A DNA stretch of 6,176 nt, taken from contig JAVHRB010000095.1 of assembly GCA_036171455.1 (NCBI GenBank), positions 1-6,176 of the forward strand. The letters are read 5' to 3'. The notes under the pieces are model-generated. The model was not told the DNA's origin. It saw only the letters and a program-made list of their open reading frames with translations, and did not search any database. Positions 1 to 6,176 of this stretch are shown here, piece after piece (within the stretch, counting starts at the first letter, position 1; each line of letters opens with the position of its first letter). The translations under genes were made by a program, and so were the position numbers. The stretch is from CAIVSN01 sp036171455. Its GTDB lineage: Bacteria > Patescibacteriota > Gracilibacteria > BD1-5 > UBA2023.

Positions 1-59
1 TTTGGTGCATGGGATATTTCCATTTATGCACAAAATGTATTCTACTAGCTACGTTGAAA

Positions 60-84
60 ACGGGTACTTTTTTGACAATCCCGT
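60..84. repeat. Inverted repeat flanking the -35 box
   Basis: ACGGG (60-64) and CCCGT (80-84) are exact inverted copies separated by 15 bases, and the TTGACA box lies between them. The placement would suit a dimeric regulator. Five-base arms can also arise by chance, so an operator role is only a suggestion. Confidence 0.25.
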
Positions 85-100
85 CATTTATAGGTATCCT
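72..100 (+). promoter_or_regulatory. Promoter of the surface-protein gene
   Basis: A perfect -35 box TTGACA (72-77) is followed after 17 bases by TATCCT (95-100), which matches four of six positions of the -10 consensus. Transcription would begin near 106-108, giving a leader of about 25 bases before the ATG at 132. That leader has no Shine-Dalgarno sequence. The spacing is ideal, so this is the best promoter in the window. It has not been tested experimentally. Confidence 0.6.
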
Positions 101-131
101 TCCCCAAATTTCCTAAGATTATCTGAATCAC

Positions 132-1979
132 ATGGTATCACTTCGTAATATTTTTTCGGGATGTGTTCTGATTGCTGGTATACTCCAGATAGGAATTGCC
201 CATGCGGGAAACCCGGTTGATACTTCTTGTTTCACTGAAAGTGCTTCTATCAACGTATCGTCTGCTCAGGATATAAAATGGGTCTCCGTTTGAGAAAGTA
301 CCGATATTTTCTTCGTTCAGGACGAATCATTGGTTCCCTATAAAATCCTTGGTGTAGAAAAGCCGAAATATATTGATTATATGGTGACGGCACATTCCTC
401 TGGGGAGGCCTCGACATTGAAAAATCTCAACGATGCCAATTCCTCTACTGTTTTTTCGTTCGACAATCTCGGCGATGACGCGAAAAGCGTGACCTTGGAT
501 TTTGGTAAATCCCTCGTGGCGGGTTCGTTCGATACCAAGTTTGATTTTCAACATCGGGGAAACGTTCGGTTTTCTATTTGAGAAAATTCTGACAAGCTCA
601 AAAACATCAGTGAGTCCTCAATCCGGGATTTTGGATTTCGCTATCTCAAAATTGATTTTGAAAAATATCCGGGTGAAACCGTCTCGAACAAGACCGCAAT
701 CGCAGAAATCAATTTCTTCGTTTCTGGACCGGTTACCTATGTCGTCAAGCCCGCGAAAGTCGGCCAAGTAGAAGCCTATCGTGGATATTCCTGTGAATCG
801 GACAAAATTCGAGACGCGATGAATCTGTATAACCAGCTCAACCGCAAAGCAAAATTTGCCATCGATAGTTCAACTGGGGAATTCTCGGTGAAATTCGAGC
901 CTAATTTGGCGTACCGAGGCGACTTCGATACTGACGGAATTCCCAATACAATCGATAATTGTAAATTCTTTTCTAATCCCGATCAGCTCGACAGCGACTC
1001 TGATGGGCTCGGTGATGGCTGTGACTTGGACAAATTAAACAAAAATCCGCTCGATGGGGATACTGATAACGATGGTATCACGGATAGCCGAGACAATTGC
1101 CGATATCTTTTTAATCCTGACCAAAAAGACTCGAATGCCGACGGGAACGGGGATCTGTGCAGTGATGATGACTCTGACGGTATTGTAGGTAAGAACGATA
1201 ATTGTCCCCAAATATCAAATCCCGATCAAAAAGACGTTAACGCCAATGGAGTCGGCGATGCCTGTGAATTTGACAAAGATGCAGATGAGATATTTGATAG
1301 CATCGACAATTGCATGACGAAGCAAAATTCCGACCAGGCTGATGCGGATTTTGACGGAATTGGCGACGCCTGTGACAATTGCAAACTTTCCAATCCCGAC
1401 CAGAAGGACGTAAACGCCAACGGAGTCGGCGATGCCTGTGAAAATGCGGAAAAATTTGCCCAAGAAAACGATAGCGACAAAGACGGAATTTTTGATTTTT
1501 CTGATAATTGTCCCAAAACGGTGAACCCTGACCAGGCAGATTCCGACCAGGATGGTATTGGTGATACCTGCGACAATTGCGCCAAAATCCAAAACCCTGA
1601 TCAAACGGATACGGATAAGAATTCCGTCGGTGATAGGTGCGAGGATACCGACCAGGATGGAATCGATGGATACCTCGATAACTGCCCGACCGTAGCAAAT
1701 CCTGATCAGGCCGACCGTGATAATAACAATATTGGAAATGTCTGTGAAGACCCCGACCGTGATAGATTCATCAATTCCAAGGATAATTGTCCCGAAATGT
1801 ACAATCCCGATCAAAGCGACGTAGACCATGACGAGAAATGAGACGTCTGTGACTCCAAGGACGACCGATATATAGAAAGTAACAAGGGATTTTTTGCAGG
1901 TATCATGGTTTTGATTGTGGCGATTTTCGGCGCTGGCATTTTCGTGATGGTAAAAAAACTGAAGGGAGCTGGAAAATAG
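132..1979 (+). CDS. Secreted, membrane-anchored surface protein with thrombospondin type 3 repeats (code 25)
   Basis: A 615-residue protein when UGA is read as Gly, with UGA at codons 54, 150 and 570 and a UAG stop. The ATG at 132 is the first start after an in-frame TAA at 114. Residues 1-25 form a signal peptide (basic MVSLRN start, hydrophobic core, likely cleavage after AHA). Residues about 60-197 look like a beta-sandwich of the F5/8 type C (discoidin) kind, ending in RYLKIDFE and IAEINFFV; this assignment is tentative. Residues 264-574 hold nine thrombospondin type 3 repeats with NPDQ, DNC and DGIGDxCD motifs and 18 paired cysteines. Such repeats bind calcium through their aspartates. 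Residues 587-607 are one membrane helix, followed by the basic tail KKLKGAGK, so the protein is probably tethered with its repeats outside. No LPXTG motif is present. A role in adhesion or as a surface stalk is inferred. It may be co-transcribed with the next gene, 25 bases downstream. Confidence 0.9.
921..1853 (+). repeat. Array of nine thrombospondin type 3 repeats
   Basis: Within residues 264-574 of the surface protein the pattern DNC-x-NPDQ-xDxDxDGxGDxC recurs nine times (one copy reads NSDQ). Each unit has one Cys in DNC and one in GDxC, giving 18 in all. Units are spaced unevenly, with short insertions near KNPLDGD and ENAEKFAQEND. Two units contain the identical peptide SNPDQKDVNANGVGDACE (1215-1268 and 1389-1442). 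Their DNA differs at six third-codon positions, all silent, which indicates duplication followed by selection on the protein. Confidence 0.9.
1839..1841 (+). other. In-frame UGA at an invariant glycine of a calcium-binding repeat
   Basis: The last type 3 repeat reads DHDEK, then UGA, then DVCD. Sister repeats read DQDGIGDTCD and DFDGIGDACD at the same positions, so UGA replaces the conserved Gly before Asp-x-Cys. The frame then runs on through the final cysteine, a membrane helix and a basic tail to UAG. This site therefore fixes the UGA meaning as Gly from the sequence alone. Confidence 0.9.
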
Positions 1980-1998
1980 TCAATTACTTTTTTAATAT
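1970..1998 (+). promoter_or_regulatory. Possible leaderless promoter of the polytopic membrane protein gene
   Basis: TGGAAA (1970-1975, four of six matches to the -35 consensus) and TAATAT (1993-1998, four of six to the -10) are 17 bases apart. Six bases separate the -10 from the ATG at 2005, so transcription could start at the A of the start codon. No Shine-Dalgarno sequence precedes this gene, which fits a leaderless message. The region is AT-rich and overlaps the end of the upstream gene, so chance matches are likely and read-through from 132-1979 is the alternative. Confidence 0.3.
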
Positions 1999-2004
1999 TT
2001 TTGT

Positions 2005-5000
2005 ATGACAAAATTACTCAATCGAATCGCTCTCGTTCTCAGTTTTCTGATGGGTATATCTGCCGCTTTGATTTTTGGATTGTTTGCAGGAATAGGGATA
2101 GGGTATCGTTATAGTAACACTGAAGATCTCGCTTTGTTTGTTATGGTAGTCGGGGCTATCGCTGGAGTAGTAATAAAATATAAATTTTTCAGTGAAGCTT
2201 CCATTCGAGATACTATCATCATGTATACTGATCGAGTTATTCAAATGGCACTGGAAAAGTTGCCGGAAAGTACTCTTTCAAAAACAGCAAAAAAATCGGT
2301 CGTCGCCAATGAAGCAAAAACGTGAGCCATGCGTGATGCGATACTCACGGAAATTGAGGAATCACCGGAGGAGATTTCCTATGAGGATCAAAAAGTCTCC
2401 GAAACTCCCCATGTTATGCCGATTTCTTCCGTTTCCCAGCCTCCAAAAAAGCCCGAAATCCACGAACCGAATTTTCTCGAAAAATTCTTTGCAGAAAACG
2501 CCCTCGCGAAAATTGGCGGCATATTCCTGTTCCTTGGAGTGTTATTTTTTCTCAGCATCATATTTGCCGCGCTTGGGCCAGTAGGCCGTATCGTCATAGG
2601 CTTTATTGCTGGTTTTTCATTTTTTGGGGTTGGGGTGTTCCTCGATCAGCGGGGATACGTAGGGGAGTCTCGGACGATGCTCGGGGTAGGAATTCTCGTG
2701 AATTATCTGGTAATATTGTCAGGCCGATACCTCCTCGGGGATTCGAGTTCTCTGGGGGGCAGCAGCTCCAATCTCCTTAGCGAAGGCGTAACGTTCGTAT
2801 TTTTGATACTCAATACGATTTTTGCCATCGTGACATCGCTGGTCTACAAATCCAAGACGCTTTTGCTGTTTTCCTTTGTTTTCGCCTATCTCAACCCGTT
2901 CCTTATCGGGGCGGAGAGTGATGGTACGCCGTTTACGCTTGTAGGGTATTCGCTCATCATTTCTTTGGGGGCACTGTTTCTTTCGCACATATACCATACC
3001 AACGACGACCATGATTTCTCTGGATACCTCCGGTTCGTCGCCTTCATCGGGGGAAATATCCTATTCCTCATGGCTCCGTTTATCACCCCAGGGCATTGGC
3101 TCATCAAGGTGGTTCTCCTGGGAATCGTATCGCTCGCGACTATCGTACTCAGCTACCGCGATAGCGATACCAAGAGCGATATTAAAATGTTCTTCGTCAT
3201 GACCTATATCGCGTTCGGTATTCTCCTTATCAGCGGGGGAGTGGCGAATATCCTCCATACGGGCTTGGTGTTCCTCGGATACGTTTCTTTCCTGCTCATA
3301 GCCTTGGCTTCTACCGTATTTGTGATTGCCGTCGGCAGCGTGGCTTCGATCGGGTATATTCTTTTCGCTCCGCTCATTCTCATTTTTGGACTACTTGTGA
3401 CGGGTAACCTTTTCTTTCTCATCCCGGTACTGCTCTGAAGTTTGTTCCTGTACCTGATTATTTTCACGCTCCTGTACGAGACATTATCCATAGGATTCAA
3501 GCATGTCTTCTTTGTATTGCTTTGTGGGTTCCTCGGCTTCTCGAATATTTCCCTCAAATTTGACCTGGTGACTGCCATGGATAGCACGACCTTTTTGAGC
3601 ATCTTGGCAAGTTCGCTTATATTCCTCTTCGCGAGCTACTTCTTTTCCCGCCGGGAAAAGTTGGAATACCTGTATTCTATCGGGACCATCGGGACGATTT
3701 TTCTCCTCGTACCCGTCATCGAGACAAAGGGGGAATTCGCCATGCCGAGCGTGTTCGCTATCGTCCTGTTTGCTCTCGCAAACCTCCTCGCTCCGTTCGT
3801 CAACCGCAACCTGTGTCGGAACGACCTCAAGAATCTGGTGATTTCTCTCGTTGCGGGCATTCTCTTCATCGGAGGTCAGCTCTATAATTTTGGTGAAGTC
3901 GCCAAAATGTTCCCGGGTTTAACCCTCGGATATGGGTTTATGGGGCTTGCTGCCTTATATTTTGCGCTCGGATATGCAATGATGGATATTTTGCAGGTCA
4001 ATGTCTCAACTGCCTCTACCGAAGGCAACGAAGCCCGGAAAAACACGATTTTTGGTTACCTTGGGGTTTCCATTTCGCTTTTCAGTATTGCAATACTCGT
4101 GATTTTCTCATCGCAGCCCGCCATCGTTGCGAGCATTTGGTTTTTTGAGGCGACGATTTTGTTTTTCTTCTTCCAAAAAATCAAAGACATGAAAATCATG
4201 ATTGGGGCGCTGGTGCTCTTTGTCATCGGTATCTTCAAATATGGTATTTTCATAGACTCGCTCCATTCTGGGAATTTTGTCCAATTGGTGCCACTGGTTG
4301 CGATTTTTATCTCATTCGCGCTCAATCTCAAATTCCTCGAAGGAACGGAATCGTCCAAAAAAATCCCTCATGATATTCTCCATCTTATTGCTATGACAAT
4401 GGTTGGTGTCGGAGTAATGAACATTGTGCCATACACGGGTCGGGGATACTCGATTTTTGCTATCGCGATACTCCTCTTGGTTATTGGGACTTCGTACAAT
4501 CTTTTCGCTTCAAAATTCCTGCAATATGCGTTTGTGGCAGTTTTTGTGATGTTTTATTTTGATCATATTACCTCGGTAGAAGGGATCTTTGCCGTCTTGC
4601 AATCGGAAAATATCTCCGGACTTAAGTTTTTGCAATATGCTACGGTTGCGACTGTTGGTGGATGGATGTATGTGAGAAGCCGCATCGGCGGCAAATTCGA
4701 TGGTCTGAAATTAGCTTTGTTTATTCCGTTTGTGGTCTACCTGTTCATTATCACCTCGCAATTTGTGTACGATTTGTCTGGTAATAGTATTTTTGCCATC
4801 ACAATCTACTGGTCATTGTGGGCATTTGCCTATATTTCGAGCGGTATTTCCAAGGATTTGCAGACTCGCCGAACTATCGGACTCTACATTTTGACCCTGG
4901 TGATAGTCAAAATCCTGTTCTACGATATCTGGTATGGGTTGGACAATGGGATTGCTCGGGTGGTAGCGCTCATGTTCGTCGGAGGACTAATGATCTATAT

Positions 5001-5412
5001 CTCGACCCTCTACACACGCAAATATCCGGGGAATCTCATGAAAGAATTCAATCCGGGAAATCTCAAGGATACCCTGAACCCTTCGGTAAGCGAGGATTCG
5101 GAGACAGAGCCAGTGAAAACATTTGTGATAAATGAAAAAATATCCACAGTGGATATTGGGGATACCAAAAAGGTCACGTTTACTCTGGCTACTGGTACGT
5201 CGTTCACCGTAAAAACCAAGAATTGCATCAAAATCGCAAAGCTCATCGAGCGGAAAATGGGGAAGACTAAATTCGTGAAGGGGGAGTTGGAAGAGATATA
5301 CGCGTATGTAGTAAAGAATTACAAATCCGAGCTCAGTCCAGCCGATTACAAGAAAATTGTCGAGGTGGTGGGGGAGTTCGTGAAGACGGGGGGACGGGTG
5401 GATTTTGAATAG
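2005..5412 (+). CDS. Large polytopic membrane protein, DUF2339-like (code 25)
   Basis: A 1135-residue protein with UGA at codons 107 and 478 and a UAG stop. The ATG at 2005 is the first start after an in-frame TAA at 1993, and MTKLLNR places positive charge before the first helix. Residues about 7-60 form two hydrophobic segments. Residues 61-160 are hydrophilic and Glu/Pro-rich. From FFAENALAKIGG (161-172) to about 1003 the chain is nearly continuous membrane helix, probably more than twenty spans. The opening block (KIGG, FLFLGVLFFL, LGPVGRIVIG, then a Gly-rich stretch) and the closing block (VKILFYDIW, RVVALMFVGGLMIYIS, then Tyr-Thr-Arg) resemble predicted membrane proteins of the DUF2339 family, whose function is not established. 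A soluble tail (about 1005-1135) has a beta-like part and a charged helical part and was not recognised. No catalytic motif was seen. Gly codons are almost all GGN, with UGA at about 2%. Confidence 0.87.
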
Positions 5413-5454
5413 GAGGTAGATTTATTTAAAATACCACGAATCTTTCATACTGAC

Positions 5455-5483
5455 GTGACAAACGCAAAAAAATGCGTATTAAT
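5455..5483 (+). promoter_or_regulatory. Possible promoter of the small unknown gene
   Basis: GTGACA (5455-5460) matches five of six -35 positions. Seventeen bases later comes ATTAAT (5478-5483), or TATTAA one base earlier; each matches four of six -10 positions. Transcription would start near 5490, giving a leader of about 60 bases. The spacer contains a short inverted repeat, ACGCA (5462-5466) and TGCGT (5473-5477), around six A residues, which could be a protein site or chance. Confidence 0.4.
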
Positions 5484-5487
5484 AGAC

Positions 5488-5515
5488 TTCTTTGAGAAAT
5501 TTCTTTCCCAAAGAA
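5488..5515 (+). repeat. Inverted repeat at the 5' end of the predicted leader
   Basis: TTCTTTG (5488-5494) and CAAAGAA (5509-5515) are perfect inverted copies with a 14-base loop. Inside the loop, AGAAATTTCT (5495-5504) is itself a perfect palindrome. If transcription starts near 5490 the hairpin would sit at or near the 5' end of the message, 33 bases before the ATG. That suits RNA stability or regulatory control, but no known riboswitch was recognised. Confidence 0.4.
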
Positions 5516-5548
5516 TGAGCACATCAAATTTCTATTTGTCTTCTACGT

Positions 5549-6073
5549 ATGAATACTACTGAATATCTCAATGCTATCGATGGTGGAATTGTAAAATTCA
5601 CCACCATGAATACTCCGAATACTCGTCATCTCAAATTACATGGAGAATGAGTATTTGCATTATTCCAAAATGATAGGTTCAGAAAAGTTGATATTGAATG
5701 ATACGTGGAAGTGGCTGGCGCTATCAAAAAAACCATACACGGGGTACGGATAACGGTATCGGATGTTATCGCTGGATCAAATCATGATTTTATGTTCTTT
5801 GCCTCAAAAATCGAAAGTCTCGAGGGGAATAACACAGAAAGTTTGATTCCTACAAATGAGCATGTTCATGTACAAATGCTCACCTCCCTCAGTGGAGAAG
5901 AAATGAGTTTTTTGCGACAGATGAAATTCGTAAAGCATAAGTCTCCAGCAGACGTACAACGGGAGACAAATTTACGAGAAAAAATAGCTCTCTTTCAGAT
6001 GGAAAAGAAACATAGCTATCAAATGCTTCTTAATCAGCGATTAGGACGTTCTGACGAACTTGATTTTTTTTAG
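5549..6073 (+). CDS. Hypothetical cytoplasmic protein, 174 residues (code 25)
   Basis: I do not recognise this protein. It has UGA at codons 34 and 51 and ends on UAG. Read with the standard code only its last two thirds would survive, from a GTG at 5705. The ATG at 5549 is chosen because MNTTEYLNAIDGG reads naturally. The frame is open back to a TAG at 5483, but the only other candidate upstream start is a TTG at 5492, inside the leader hairpin. There is no signal peptide or membrane helix, and no Trp. Residues 1-100 look beta-rich (GIVKFTT, VRITVSDV, HDFMFFASKI). Residues about 132-167 look like a charged amphipathic helix (SPADVQRETNLREKIALFQ), followed by the acidic end DELDFF. UGA supplies two of about eleven glycines, far more than in the large upstream gene. 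There is no Shine-Dalgarno sequence. No function is proposed. Confidence 0.8.
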
Positions 6074-6099
6074 AGAGAGAGGAGATATTTTTGTAAATT

Positions 6100-6125
6100 A
6101 GATATTTACTGACAAGTAAATATCT
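6100..6125. repeat. Perfect 11-bp inverted repeat, operator or terminator candidate
   Basis: AGATATTTACT (6100-6110) and AGTAAATATCT (6115-6125) are exact inverted copies around a GACA loop. Neither strand has a U-tract after the hairpin, so a classical intrinsic terminator is unlikely. The centre of the palindrome contains CTGACA (6109-6114), five of six matches to a -35 box, which is typical operator placement. A second AGATATTT at 6083-6090 repeats the first eight bases of the left arm and could pair with the right arm instead. Confidence 0.6.
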
Positions 6126-6138
6126 TGGATTCTAAACT
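6109..6138 (+). promoter_or_regulatory. Possible promoter facing the right window edge
   Basis: CTGACA (6109-6114) is followed by TCTAAA (6131-6136, 16-base spacer) or TAAACT (6133-6138, 18-base spacer). Each -10 candidate matches four of six positions. The -35 lies in the middle of the palindrome at 6100-6125. Transcription would begin near the ATG at 6142, implying almost no leader. Confidence 0.3.
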
Positions 6139-6141
6139 GAA

Positions 6142-6176
6142 ATGCAACTTTCTCACTCCTTCTGGAAGGCTTCTTC
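6142..6176 (+). CDS. Possible 5' end of a downstream gene, cut by the window
   Basis: An ATG at 6142 opens a frame without stops to the window edge (MQLSHSFWKAS). Eleven codons are too few to prove a gene. The only support is its position just after a promoter-like pair and a palindrome. The minus strand is also open here, so the 3' end of a convergent gene is equally possible. Confidence 0.15.
   Translation, partial: MQLSHSFWKAS

Larger units (their letters stand above)
5413..5548. other. Intergenic spacer with possible promoter and hairpins
   Basis: This 136-base spacer between the polytopic membrane protein gene and the small unknown gene carries two short inverted repeats and a promoter-like pair, listed separately. 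There is no intrinsic terminator with a U-tract after the UAG at 5410-5412, and no RNA gene was recognised. Confidence 0.5.

Noticed and set aside
5..31. GTGCAT (5-10) and ATGCAC (26-31) hairpin as the terminator of an upstream gene
   Set aside because: The stem is six bases with a 15-base loop and no following T-tract.
1..48. 3' end of an upstream gene (FGAWDISIYAQNVFY then TAG)
   Set aside because: Fifteen open codons at a window edge are not enough evidence. Other plus-strand frames are also open here, and no homology can be judged.
1215..1829. Long minus-strand open frames opposite the repeat array
   Set aside because: They mirror the repeating Asp/Asn-rich codons of the plus strand, giving monotonous Ile/Gly/Val-rich or Ser-rich products. 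They are shadows of the real gene.
132..1841. Surface gene as a pseudogene with premature stops
   Set aside because: There is no frameshift, every interruption is UGA, UGA falls on a conserved Gly, and the repeats show silent-only divergence. Decay would produce UAA and UAG as well.
1973..1993. Terminator between the first two genes (AAAATAGT and ACTTTTTT arms)
   Set aside because: The stem is almost all A-T with a mismatch and a five-base loop, too weak to call. The T-rich stretch also overlaps the candidate -10 box.
2329..3438. Reading 2329-3438 and 3442-5412 as separate genes following a short gene at 2005-2325
   Set aside because: All three pieces share one frame and are separated only by UGA codons. 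The third has only a TTG start right after the UGA, and membrane segments run continuously across 3436. One code-25 gene explains everything.
5411..5424. AGGAGG overlapping the UAG stop at 5410-5412 as the ribosome binding site of a new gene
   Set aside because: No ATG, GTG or TTG follows at a usable distance; the next codons run into TAA.
132..5701. UGA as tryptophan (code 4, mycoplasma-like)
   Set aside because: The UGA at 1839 replaces the Gly of a calcium-binding repeat, where Trp would not fit, and UGG already serves the Trp positions.
6098..6176. Convergent minus-strand gene ending near 6098 or 6132
   Set aside because: All three minus-strand frames stay open for 14-25 codons (one needs UGA as Gly), so none can be preferred within this short stretch.

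Overview
The window most likely comes from a bacterium that reads UGA as glycine (genetic code 25, known from Gracilibacteria/BD1-5 and Absconditabacteria/SR1 of the CPR). Under the standard code the genes look shattered. With UGA as a sense codon, three long plus-strand frames close cleanly on UAG: 132-1979, 2005-5412 and 5549-6073. They contain seven in-frame UGAs. One falls exactly on an invariant glycine of a thrombospondin type 3 calcium-binding repeat, and UGG is still used wherever tryptophan is expected. This supports Gly rather than Trp (code 4) or gene decay.

Layout. Positions 1-131 hold a promoter with a perfect TTGACA box and no gene that can be called with confidence. The first gene (132-1979) encodes a 615-residue surface protein: signal peptide, a discoidin-like beta domain, nine cysteine-paired thrombospondin type 3 repeats, and a C-terminal membrane anchor with a basic tail. 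After 25 bases comes a 1135-residue polytopic membrane protein (2005-5412) resembling the DUF2339 family, with an extra N-terminal hydrophobic pair and a C-terminal soluble tail. A 136-base spacer carries a possible promoter and a 5'-leader hairpin. It precedes a 174-residue protein of unknown function (5549-6073). The last 103 bases hold a perfect 11-bp inverted repeat centred on a -35-like box, and possibly the first codons of another gene.

The first two genes may be co-transcribed. One makes a calcium-stabilised cell-surface stalk; the other is an envelope membrane protein of unknown activity. A role in contact with a host or neighbour cell fits the known episymbiotic lifestyle of these lineages, but that is inference. 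None of the three starts has a Shine-Dalgarno sequence. No tRNA, rRNA, CRISPR array, transposon or integrase is visible.
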